From Eubacterium sp. AF22-9 (GTDB taxonomy: Bacteria > Bacillota > Clostridia > Lachnospirales > Lachnospiraceae): 64,000 nt of DNA. Of the stretch, positions 1 through 7,941 are shown piece after piece. The stretch covers positions 41,620 through 105,619 of the forward strand of contig QRVH01000003.1 of assembly GCA_003458705.1 (NCBI GenBank), given 5' to 3'. The notes beneath the pieces are model-generated. The model worked only from the letters and a program-made list of their open reading frames with translations. It ran no database searches and was not told the origin of the DNA. How positions within the stretch are numbered: the stretch's first letter is position 1; each line of letters begins with the position of its first letter. The position numbers and the translations under genes are program-made.

Positions 1-25
1 TACATTTTTATGAGGAAATCCATAA

Positions 26-724
26 TTATACTCTTAGCATTCTGTATCCTATACCGATATGCGTCTGTATATACTGCGGGGAATTGACATCTTTTTCAAT
101 TTTCTTTCTTAATGTTGCCATAAATACTCTAAGTGATGCCAGATCATTTTCCCATGAACTGCCCCATATATTCTTAGTAATATAAGTGTAAGTCAGCACT
201 CTTCCGACATTTCTTGATAATAATATGAGAAGCTTATATTCAATAGGTGTAAGATGCAGCTCCTCTCCATTCAGATATGCACAGCCAGCCGCATAATCAA
301 TTTTTAAATCTCCATTCTCGAATACACTTGTATTCTGAGTCATATCCGTCTGCATAAGCGACAGTCTTCTTACTGTTACACGTAATCTTGCAAGAAGCTC
401 ATCTACTGAAAACGGCTTTGTAAGATAATCGTCTGCCCCTGCATCAAGTGCTTCTATCTTATCCGCATCTTCAGTTCTTGCGCTTATAACAATTATTGGT
501 GTATTAGTCCATGTTCTTATCTTTTTTATAACTTCCACCCCATCTATATCAGGAAGACCTAAGTCTAGCAGAATTATATCAGGATTATGTGATGCGGTCT
601 GTGAAATAGCACTCTCTCCATTCACAGCAGTTAAATACCTGTAATTATTAGTTTTTAATGTTGTTGTTATGAGATTTCTTATTGGTGAATCATCCTCAAC
701 TACAAGAACCTGTGTTTTATTCAT
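26..724 (-). CDS. OmpR/KdpE-type response regulator
   Basis: A 232-residue response regulator. The receiver domain shows the acidic pair D11/D12, phospho-acceptor D54 in LLDLGLPDIDG, S81 and K103 in YLTKPF. A C-terminal winged-helix DNA-binding domain (about 130-230) follows. The start ATG has GAGG nine bases upstream. It overlaps the end of the kinase gene by 8 bases, so the two are translationally coupled. Its position behind ktrB-ktrA suggests it controls potassium uptake, as KdpE does, but no kdpFABC genes are in the window. The pairing with Ktr is inferred from context. The 11-bp direct repeats upstream of ktrB are a possible target. Confidence 0.93.
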   Translation of the reverse strand: MNKTQVLVVEDDSPIRNLITTTLKTNNYRYLTAVNGESAISQTASHNPDIILLDLGLPDIDGVEVIKKIRTWTNTPIIVISARTEDADKIEALDAGADDYLTKPFSVDELLARLRVTVRRLSLMQTDMTQNTSVFENGDLKIDYAAGCAYLNGEELHLTPIEYKLLILLSRNVGRVLTYTYITKNIWGSSWENDLASLRVFMATLRKKIEKDVNSPQYIQTHIGIGYRMLRV

Positions 725-1805
725 TTAAATGTACCTCACTTAAACTGCAGTTGAATTCAAAAATGCATCCATGTGGTGTATTATCCCTTAATTCCAGTTC
801 ACTTCCATGTGCATTTATAATAGTTTTACATAAAGATAACCCAAGTCCGAGACTTCTTCTGTTATCTGCGATTTCATTGTTACAGGTAAAAAATGTATCA
901 AATACATTTTCTTTCATGTCATCAGGTATTCCCGCGCCATTATCTTCAATGGATATAATTACATATCTGCCTTCTTTTCTTGCTTTAATATATATATCAG
1001 AGCCTTCCTGTGTATACTTTATCGCATTATCGACTATATTAATAATAACCTGTATTATAAGTCTGGCGTCCATTTTCACAAGAATCAGTTCTTTGCCGCA
1101 ATCCACATGTATTTTATGTTCACAGCTTTTTCTGTTGATATGTTTTAACGCTTCAGCAATAACTTCATCTATCAGCTGGTCAGACATATTAAGAGTTACT
1201 GTTCCATCCTCAAATCTTGTTACAAACAATATATTCTCTACAAGACTGATTAACCATTCTGAATCATCATATATATCTGTAAATATCTGCTCTCTCGTAT
1301 CATTATCAAGCTTATCATAATTGTACATAAGATTATTGGCATTACCTGATATTGATGTGAGTGGTGTTCTTAAATCGTGTGAAATCGTCCTTAAAAGATT
1401 AGCCCTTAACTGTAGTGTCTTTTCCCTGTAAGCAGCCTGTTCTGACATACGAACATGTTTTTTCAGTTTAGATGCCAAAGTTCCTGTAAGCATTGACGCA
1501 GCAAGCATAATAACACATGTGAGCGGATATCCTGTGTCATATGTATGAAAAGTAAATCTTGGTTCTGTCAGGAAGAAATTCATCAGAACAACACTTACAA
1601 GCGAACCCGCCACACTCCAGATATATCCATTAGTGAATATCGAAAGCAAAAGCACGCACAGAAGATATACCATAGTAACATTTGATTCTGTAAATCCAAT
1701 ATATATAAGCAGCATTCCTATTACTGTTGCAATGCTTAAATAGCCTATTGTTATTAAGAATTCTTTTACAAGTTTTTTCAATGTCTTTTCCGTTATAATT
1801 ACCAC
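717..1805 (-). CDS. KdpD-like sensor histidine kinase lacking the N-terminal KdpD/Usp domains
   Basis: A 362-residue membrane kinase. It begins with a block of about four hydrophobic segments (residues 15-110, DUF4118-like as in KdpD). A HisKA helix with phospho-acceptor H143 (RTISHDLRTPLT) follows, then a HATPase domain with the N box NIVDNAIKYT, G1 DNGAGIPDD and G2 GLGLSLCKTI. Full KdpD is about 900 residues; the cytosolic KdpD and Usp-like sensor domains are absent here. The start is uncertain: the listed first codon is GTG and an AAGGTGG purine run overlaps it, so a nearby non-ATG start is possible. It is coupled to the response regulator downstream. Confidence 0.9.
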   Translation of the reverse strand: MVIITEKTLKKLVKEFLITIGYLSIATVIGMLLIYIGFTESNVTMVYLLCVLLLSIFTNGYIWSVAGSLVSVVLMNFFLTEPRFTFHTYDTGYPLTCVIMLAASMLTGTLASKLKKHVRMSEQAAYREKTLQLRANLLRTISHDLRTPLTSISGNANNLMYNYDKLDNDTREQIFTDIYDDSEWLISLVENILFVTRFEDGTVTLNMSDQLIDEVIAEALKHINRKSCEHKIHVDCGKELILVKMDARLIIQVIINIVDNAIKYTQEGSDIYIKARKEGRYVIISIEDNGAGIPDDMKENVFDTFFTCNNEIADNRRSLGLGLSLCKTIINAHGSELELRDNTPHGCIFEFNCSLSEVHLNE

Positions 1806-1836
1806 CTTATTTTATTTTGTATATAATAACACATTT

Positions 1837-2022
1837 TCAATTTAATAATCTCTTTTTTTCGTTATCATCACTTTCATTCAATACAGCATTCATTGTATCT
1901 TTGTCATTGGTTCTTCTTGTTCTGTTCATAAATCCGTCTATTTTATTCATAACATACCATCCTGCTGCCATAAATAATAATATCACAACTATCAGTATTA
2001 TTATAATTAATCCCGTCTTCAT
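1837..2022 (-). CDS. small single-pass membrane protein
   Basis: About 61 residues: one strong N-terminal membrane helix (about residues 3-25) followed by a highly charged tail rich in K, R, D and E. A GGGGG ribosome site lies 7 bases before ATG 2022; the in-frame ATG at 2028 sits too close to it. It lies 17 bases after ktrA and just before the kinase, so it is probably in the operon. No family was recognised. Its location suggests an accessory subunit or modulator of the Ktr channel or the kinase, which is inference only. Confidence 0.6.
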   Translation of the reverse strand: MKTGLIIIILIVVILLFMAAGWYVMNKIDGFMNRTRRTNDKDTMNAVLNESDDNEKKRLLN

Positions 2023-2039
2023 GCTCATGCCCCCTAATC

Positions 2040-2690
2040 TTAAACCTTAAAGCATTTTTTCAGATTTTTATAATCTCCTAACACAAGTAATGTAATATCT
2101 TCTGTAAGTACAATATCTGGTTCAACATTTACATTTATTGAGTCATTATGCTTTATAGCCATTATGTTTACTCCATATTTTTTTCTTATATCAAGTTCAA
2201 TAATACTTTTTCCTAACCACGACTCAGGAACTTCCACTTCAAGAATTGCATGAGTATTATCCAGTTGTATTAAATCAAGAATATGGTCCGCAGTATAGCG
2301 TACTGCAGCCCACTTTGCTTCGTGTTTTTCAGGATATACAACCGCATCTGCACCATTACGCAGCAGGAATTTTTCCTGTACATCCCGCTCAGCTCTTGAT
2401 ACCACATATCTGGCGCCAAGTTCCTTTAACAGCGATGTTGTTTCCAGCGAATTCTGAAAACTGTCACCAATTGTCACCATACACACATCAAAATTTCCAA
2501 CACCTAATGATTTTAAAAATTCAGCATTCGTGCTGTCTCCAATCTGTGCATTTGTGACTATATTCATAACATCGTTAATTCTGGTCTCATCAATATCAAC
2601 TGCCATCACCTGATGTCCAAGCTGATTAAGCTGCATAGCCATATGTTTTCCAAATCTTCCGGCTCCTATAAGTAATACATTCTTTTTCAT
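2040..2690 (-). CDS. ktrA: potassium uptake regulatory subunit (TrkA/KtrA)
   Basis: A 216-residue RCK protein: an N-terminal Rossmann nucleotide-binding domain (TrkA_N) with GAGRFG at residues 9-14 and an acidic residue after strand 2, then a C-terminal RCK_C domain (about 140-216) of the type that binds small ligands. One RCK unit of about 220 residues is the KtrA size, not the doubled proteobacterial TrkA. It gates the KtrB pore from the cytoplasmic side. It starts 9 bases after ktrB. Confidence 0.93.
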   Translation of the reverse strand: MKKNVLLIGAGRFGKHMAMQLNQLGHQVMAVDIDETRINDVMNIVTNAQIGDSTNAEFLKSLGVGNFDVCMVTIGDSFQNSLETTSLLKELGARYVVSRAERDVQEKFLLRNGADAVVYPEKHEAKWAAVRYTADHILDLIQLDNTHAILEVEVPESWLGKSIIELDIRKKYGVNIMAIKHNDSINVNVEPDIVLTEDITLLVLGDYKNLKKCFKV

Positions 2691-2699
2691 ATTGTGCTC

Positions 2700-4034
2700 C
2701 TATCCTATATTAATCTTTTCTTCAGGAAATTTTGAATAGCTGTTTCCATTTCCAGAAAAAGCAGCATATATTAAAGTAAGACCACCAACTCTGCCCATAA
2801 ACATAAGAATAATAAGAACAATTCTTGACAATATTCCAAGCTGTGGAGTAATACCTAATGTCAATCCGACCGTACCTACTGCTGATGCTGTTTCAAAAAG
2901 ACATTTTCCTATTGAAATTCCATCTGTGACATTTATAATAAATGCGCCTGTAACAAATAATGTAATGTACATCATAGCTATTGTAGCTGCATTTTTAACT
3001 GTATCGTTATCTATTCTTCTTTCAAAAAAATGAATATTCTTATTCCTCTTAAATGTTGCAACCATGTTTCCCATAAGAACTGCAAATGTAGTTGTTTTCA
3101 TACCACCTGCTGTTGAACCTGGTGAACCACCTATAAGCATAAGAATTATCATAATCATTACAGATGCCTGTTTCATTGCATTAAGGTCAACCGTATTAAA
3201 TCCAGCAGTCCTTAATGTCACTGATTGAAAAAGCGCCTTAAATACAGGCATTCTCTCGCTTCCAGTCATCATATCATTTATCATAAATATAATTGCAGGT
3301 ACTGTTATAAGAACGGCTGTTGTAACAATTATTAATTTGCTCTGCATCTTATATCTTTTAAAATGATACTTATTATTCTTAATATCTTCCCACGTAACAA
3401 ATCCAATTCCACCTATCACAATAAGAAGCATCAATGTAATATTAATAACAGGATTACAGGCATATGTCGTCATTGAAGCAAATTGATTATCCGCTGTTCC
3501 TAGCACATCAAATCCTGCATTACAGAATGCTGATATTGAATGAAATATTGCAAACCAGATTCCTTTCAATCCATAATCCCGGCAGAATACCGGCATCATA
3601 AGCAATGCTCCTGATAATTCTATAATGAATGTTCCTTTTAATATAAATCCAGTAAGTCTGACTACTCCTCCAACCACCGGTGCTGACACAGATTCCTGCA
3701 TAAAGCTTCTCTGCATTAAAGACACTTTCTTTCCTGACAATAAAGAAAATGCAATGGCAACAGTAATTACGCCAAGTCCTCCTATCTGTATAAGCGTAAT
3801 TATTACAAGCTGCCCAAATGAAGACCAGTAACTTCCTGTATCCAGTACTACTAATCCGGTTACACATACCGCTGATGTAGAAGTAAATAATGCATCACTA
3901 AACGGTGTTACACAGCCACTGGCTGATGAAACCGGCAGCATAAGAAGCAATGCTCCTAATATGATTAATCCACCAAATCCAATTGTTATAACCCGGAATG
4001 ATGACAAATGTTTTCTTATCCTGTTGTCAAACAT
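2700..4034 (-). CDS. ktrB: potassium channel/transporter membrane subunit (TrkH/KtrB)
   Basis: About 444 residues with the repeated M1-P-M2 architecture of the TrkH/KtrB superfamily. Selectivity-loop sequences are visible, such as TSTSAVCVTGLVVLDTGSYW near residue 70, SAFCNAGFDVLG, LRTAGFNTVDL and ASAVGTVGLTLG. An in-frame ATG at 4100 exists, but ATG 4034 is preferred because AAAAGGGGAA precedes it and the extra 22 residues lie inside the leader hairpin. It forms the potassium pore with KtrA. The leader strongly suggests post-transcriptional control. Confidence 0.92.
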   Translation of the reverse strand: MFDNRIRKHLSSFRVITIGFGGLIILGALLLMLPVSSASGCVTPFSDALFTSTSAVCVTGLVVLDTGSYWSSFGQLVIITLIQIGGLGVITVAIAFSLLSGKKVSLMQRSFMQESVSAPVVGGVVRLTGFILKGTFIIELSGALLMMPVFCRDYGLKGIWFAIFHSISAFCNAGFDVLGTADNQFASMTTYACNPVINITLMLLIVIGGIGFVTWEDIKNNKYHFKRYKMQSKLIIVTTAVLITVPAIIFMINDMMTGSERMPVFKALFQSVTLRTAGFNTVDLNAMKQASVMIMIILMLIGGSPGSTAGGMKTTTFAVLMGNMVATFKRNKNIHFFERRIDNDTVKNAATIAMMYITLFVTGAFIINVTDGISIGKCLFETASAVGTVGLTLGITPQLGILSRIVLIILMFMGRVGGLTLIYAAFSGNGNSYSKFPEEKINIG

Positions 4035-4042
4035 AAAAAATT

Positions 4043-4092
4043 CCCCTTTTCTAACATAATTGAAATCTACCAGAATTATGTTAAAAAAGGGG
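4043..4092 (-). promoter_or_regulatory. leader hairpin sequestering the ktrB ribosome-binding site
   Basis: The arms 4043-4061 and 4074-4092 are complementary over 19 bases (one G-U pair in RNA) around a 12-base loop. The 3' arm contains AAAAGGGG, the Shine-Dalgarno of ktrB, and the ATG begins 9 bases beyond the stem. The stem is followed by AATTTTTT, so it could also act as a weak intrinsic terminator. Either way it should limit ktrB expression unless opened. Confidence 0.8.
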
Positions 4093-4109
4093 TTAAGCAT
4101 TTTTATATG

Positions 4110-4131
4110 ATATTAAGATTATATTAAGATT
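4110..4131 (-). promoter_or_regulatory. two exact 11-bp direct repeats upstream of ktrB
   Basis: ATATTAAGATT occurs twice back to back (4110-4120 and 4121-4131). An 11-bp period places both on the same face of the helix, the usual layout of OmpR/PhoB-family operators. A possible -10 (CATATAAAA on the minus strand) follows. The likely binder is the KdpE-like regulator encoded downstream; this is inference. Confidence 0.45.
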
Positions 4132-4132
4132 A

Positions 4133-5025
4133 TTATCTCTCCCGAATCATGATAATCAGAAGATAAGCTGCTCCGAATACAACTATGCTTCCAGCCATAA
4201 TTAAATACATCTGTGGCACGCCAACGACATGTCCCCTGAATACAGGATTACAGTCGAGAGTGTTCCTTATGACTGTGACCGCTTCTGGCGGAAGCCTGTG
4301 TCTGCCATCTCTTTATACACTCCGTTTAGCATATGGTTCTTAACCAGAGAAGTTCCGTATGTACCCGGAAGGTAGGACAATGCTTTCTGCAGCCCTGAAC
4401 TAAAATTAGATATCGGCATGTATGCACCACACACAAATCCATACCCTGCACTTACAATAGTTCCAACCGCCGACAACTGCCCCTGCGTCTTTAGCGGATA
4501 GCTTACAATGCTTGAAAGCGTGCTTCCAAATAACACCAGCAGAATCATATCCAATATAACAAATATTACATCTGATGCACTCATATACCAGCCCATCTTC
4601 AATATGTAAAGCAGGCATAATGCAAGTGCTGTGCCATTAACCATAAGCGAATTAAGTACTGTTGATAAGAAATATCCTATATAAATCTTTGTTTTGCTTA
4701 CAGGCGAAACATCAAAATCTTTTCTTGCTCCGCTGGCTCTGTCCTGAACCATCGTAAGATTGACGCAGAATGTAACAGTTACACAGCTTACTGCAAGAAG
4801 TGCCGCAGCTAACTGTGCTGCCACTGTGCCGTTAATTATTTTGTCTGGTAAATCAATCATGTCCTTAGTTGCAGAAACAAAAGAATCTTTGTATACATTT
4901 GCTAAAAATGTTGCATACAAAACGATAAGAATTACAGGAGTTATCATTGATGAGAATAACATTCCTTTGTCCTTAAAAAAGAGTTTTCTGTTTCTGCTTA
5001 CAAGTGCGGTTATCTCTTTCATCAC
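4133..5025 (-). pseudogene. ABC-2 type permease, frameshifted near its C-terminus
   Basis: Membrane partner of the adjacent ATPase, DrrB/ABC-2 family, with about six membrane segments. As read, it stops at 4267 after 252 residues with an atypical tail (GFRQKRSQS). In the next frame the family's usual ending follows at once, from PPEAVTVIRNTL through a last hydrophobic helix to a stop at 4133. One missing base near 4291-4294 restores a protein of about 297 residues. It overlaps the ATPase by 4 bases (ATGA). It may be a true mutation removing the last helix or an assembly indel. Confidence 0.8.
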
Positions 5026-5930
5026 TGACCACCTCCCAATATTTTCCCAGTCACAGCAAGAAATACATCATCCATACCGCCTTTTACAACTTCATAATCA
5101 CGGAATATCTCCTGATGTTTCACAATCATTTTCGTAGCTTCAAGTGTGTTCTTAACCTGAATCCTGTAACCATCACGGATTGCTTTGTACTCTGTTTTCA
5201 AAGCTTTAATCTCATCCTCTGTAACTCCATACAAAGATATCGTATCATGAACATATTCGTTCTTTAATTCCAAAGGTGTTCCCTCTGCCACGATGCTTCC
5301 CTTATCAAGAATCACAACATATCCGGCACTTGCCGCCTCCTCCATGTAATGAGTTGTAAGGAATACCGTCATGTTCTCCTCTGTACGAAGTCTCTCAATA
5401 ATATTCCATATAAGAAGCCTTGTCTGCGGGTCAAGTCCCGTCGTCGGCTCATCAAGAATCAGTATCTCCGGTCTGTGAATCAGCGCCCTTGCAATATCAA
5501 TTCTTCTTCTCTGTCCGCCTGACAGCTTACCAACCGGTCTGTTAATGTAATCCCCGAAATCAAGTATCTCCACCAGTTCTGCCAGTCTTTTTTCAAATGC
5601 ATTTCCAGTAATTCCATACAACGCCGCCCTGCTTTTGAGATTCTCCTTAACTGTAAGAGGTTTATCAAGAACACTGTCCTGAAACACAACTCCCAGCAGC
5701 CTCTTTGTTTCACTGCCTGCCCTGTCTGCTTCTTTATCCTTAATCCACACATTTCCGCTGTCCTTGCGTAACTGCCCGCATATAATAGAAATCGTTGTGC
5801 TTTTTCCAGCACCATTTACACCTAAAAATGCAAACAATTCTCCCTTCTTTACGCGGAAACTTAAGTCATTAACTGCCTTCACATCGCCAAAACATTTATT
5901 CAGATGTTCTATCTTAATAATATCCGACAT
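5022..5930 (-). CDS. ABC transporter ATP-binding protein (DrrA-type exporter)
   Basis: A 302-residue ATPase with Walker A GVNGAGKST (about residues 38-46), signature LSGGQRRR, Walker B LILDEPTTGLD and the switch histidine in LTTHYMEEA. The extra 70 or so residues at the C-terminus are usual in DrrA/NatA-type exporters. It is coupled by ATGA overlap to the permease downstream. Substrate unknown; such pairs export drugs, antibiotics or lipids. Confidence 0.92.
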   Translation of the reverse strand: MSDIIKIEHLNKCFGDVKAVNDLSFRVKKGELFAFLGVNGAGKSTTISIICGQLRKDSGNVWIKDKEADRAGSETKRLLGVVFQDSVLDKPLTVKENLKSRAALYGITGNAFEKRLAELVEILDFGDYINRPVGKLSGGQRRRIDIARALIHRPEILILDEPTTGLDPQTRLLIWNIIERLRTEENMTVFLTTHYMEEAASAGYVVILDKGSIVAEGTPLELKNEYVHDTISLYGVTEDEIKALKTEYKAIRDGYRIQVKNTLEATKMIVKHQEIFRDYEVVKGGMDDVFLAVTGKILGGGQ

Positions 5931-6091
5931 ACGCCCCTCCTTATTGAGAATTACTTCATGTATTTATTAATCCATTTTACCACATCCAGCTTGCCATTAC
6001 CGCAATATTCATATATATACTTTTTCCATCCCCATGTCTATACGCTTACTACTAAGTTGCATTATAAGCATGCCAAGTTGCATTTGAACAT

Positions 6092-6140
6092 AAAAAAAGA
6101 CATTGTATTCCAAATAATCCATATCCGGATATACAATGCC
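6092..6140 (-). terminator. intrinsic terminator
   Basis: On the minus strand GGCATTGTAT pairs with ATACAATGTC around a 29-base loop, followed by seven T (6098-6092). It lies just after the broken small gene at 6209. Confidence 0.65.
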
Positions 6141-6208
6141 CTTTTGTTCTTTAAAATCTTTGTTATTCGCTCATACAATATTTTAATATTCTATATTAAT
6201 TCCTGAAA

Positions 6209-6983
6209 TCAATATTTCCATATATTACTTTTTTCAAATATTTTCCCACATTCAGGACTAATCTCATAATAAATAGCTTGATAACCATTCTCATCTTTTT
6301 GACCTAAATCACTGTTAAACACAATCACCCACTTTGAATCTATCTTAGCTATACCATAGATAGAATTATCCGTACCCACAGGGCAATCTTCATACCCAAG
6401 TACAAAATGTTTCCATCTTTTCTGCTCCTCTTTGTTATTAGAAATATAATAATATGTTCCATCATTATATTTCGTTGTCAAAATTTCGTTAAACGCTTCA
6501 AGTATTTCTTTATCTTCTATTCTTTGTCCATCTACATAAACACAATTGACTTTTCCGCCAGTTGGTATTTGATAATTTTCTTTAACTATATATTGTTCCC
6601 CTGTAAATGATTTTAATAATAAAAAAAGTATGACTTCTTATCCTCATCTATCTCATATACATCTATATATTGTTCCCCTGTAAATGATTTTAATAATAAA
6701 AAAAGTATGACTTCTTATCCTCATCTATCTCATATACATCCCAGTTATCAATCTCTGCAATTTTCTTTTTCTTTCCAGTCGTCATAAATGCTTGATATAT
6801 ATATTTCTGATCTGCTATTCTGACCATCCCCGCCAATACTTCTCCGTCCTTAATTATTGATTGTGCTTTAAAATACTTATATCCAATAAATAATAGTGCA
6901 AAGAATACCAGCATACATACAAAATATTTTATTCTTTTATTTAACATAACATTCCCCATCAAATTTTTCATCATCCCCTTCAA
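6209..6983 (-). pseudogene. small membrane-anchored protein, split by a homopolymer frameshift and a 77-bp duplication
   Basis: Two ORFs look like halves of one gene. The upstream half (6690-6983) has an N-terminal membrane helix (VCMLVFFALLFIGYKYF) and ends at DEDKKSYFFYY. The downstream half (to 6209) has no ATG; its in-frame reading goes back through KSFTGEQYIVKENYQIP into the duplication. If the T7 run (minus strand) were T8, the halves would join and the duplicated segment would be an in-frame 26-residue repeat. Several possible starts exist (TTG 6983, ATG 6974, 6971 or 6947). Function unknown. Confidence 0.55.
6586..6740. repeat. 77-bp exact tandem duplication
   Basis: Positions 6586-6663 are identical to 6663-6740 (period 77, match 78). 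The unit lies inside the broken gene and contains its A7/T7 tract. 77 is not a multiple of three, so the duplication shifts the frame as it stands. Confidence 0.95.
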
Positions 6984-6999
6984 ATCTCTTCTCTATTTT

Positions 7000-7917
7000 T
7001 CAGAATAAATCCAGCATATTATCCAGATATATCTCTTCTCTCACATGTATCTGATACTCCGGCTTCGTCATATAATACAACAGAAATTCCAGCACCAGCA
7101 CACTTCCAAGTCCGCGTCCTTCAATCTTAAAATTAGAAAATCCCATCGGCATATATGTATTCCTTATATCATCAACACTGATAAATGCCGGATTCTCCAT
7201 TGCCTTAGAAAACCGGTATCCACTCTGTGAATCCGGTGCAACGCATACATGATCTGGACAGTCCTCACCAAGATTCTGACGGCTCACAATCTCATAACAG
7301 TTCTTTCTGTCGTAACATCCGAACCAGCAACACTCATTACACAGGAATTCCACCTTATCTTTTTCTTTATCTGTAAGCTTCACCAGCTTGTCAAATACTT
7401 TATTCAGCCTGAAATCCGGCACTACATACTGGAAATCTTCTCTTTTTACTTCATTCAGAAAATCATTAAAATCCGTCAACACCTTCGTTGTCGATGAGAC
7501 AAGATAAAGATTCGGATAATGCTTCTTGATATACCCGGCAAGAAGGTCTGAATGTACAATCACGCCATTGCTGACTGCATTCCTCATGCCTTCGCTTTCA
7601 TTAAGTGCCTTACATAACGCATTACATTTTTCATCAGCTAAATGTTCTTCGCGAAGCAGTGAATTGCTGAATGTCAGCCTTGCCGATATCCCATATTCAC
7701 TCATCAGATTCATAACTTCCTGCACACCATGTTCACCGGAACCGATTCGTCCGCCGCCCCAGATACAGTCTGCAGGCGCACCATATATTGAACCAATCCC
7801 GCACCAGTCATAGAAATACTCTCTGTGCTCCCGATATATCGGCAAAAATGCTTCATACAACTCATAGAATTCAAACAGCCCCGGAAGATGGTAATATGCC
7901 TTCTTTATACTATTCAT
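7000..7917 (-). CDS. uncharacterised Cys-rich protein, possibly a TIM-barrel Fe-S protein
   Basis: 305 residues, not recognised with confidence. A central cysteine cluster (CNECCWFGCYDRKNCY, then CPDHVC about 17 residues later) could hold an iron-sulfur cluster or zinc. The alternating strand/helix pattern, with text such as ARLTFSNSLL, NGVIVHSDLLAGYIKKHYP and VVPDFRLN, resembles peptidase-U32/UbiU-like barrels, but the U32 signature is absent. It starts 22 bases after cbiP and is probably the last gene of the B12 operon, so a role in corrinoid metabolism is possible but unproven. Confidence 0.5.
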   Translation of the reverse strand: MNSIKKAYYHLPGLFEFYELYEAFLPIYREHREYFYDWCGIGSIYGAPADCIWGGGRIGSGEHGVQEVMNLMSEYGISARLTFSNSLLREEHLADEKCNALCKALNESEGMRNAVSNGVIVHSDLLAGYIKKHYPNLYLVSSTTKVLTDFNDFLNEVKREDFQYVVPDFRLNKVFDKLVKLTDKEKDKVEFLCNECCWFGCYDRKNCYEIVSRQNLGEDCPDHVCVAPDSQSGYRFSKAMENPAFISVDDIRNTYMPMGFSNFKIEGRGLGSVLVLEFLLYYMTKPEYQIHVREEIYLDNMLDLF

Positions 7918-7941
7918 ATAATGTATCTCCCTTCCTGCTGT

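Noticed and set aside
682..1320. 212-residue plus-strand ORF
   Set aside because: Lies antisense to the histidine kinase, whose motifs are all in frame on the minus strand; composition is a mirror shadow.
4100..4260. c-di-AMP (ydaO) riboswitch upstream of ktrB
   Set aside because: The space is taken by the frameshifted permease end and an AT-rich leader; none of the conserved ydaO segments were seen.
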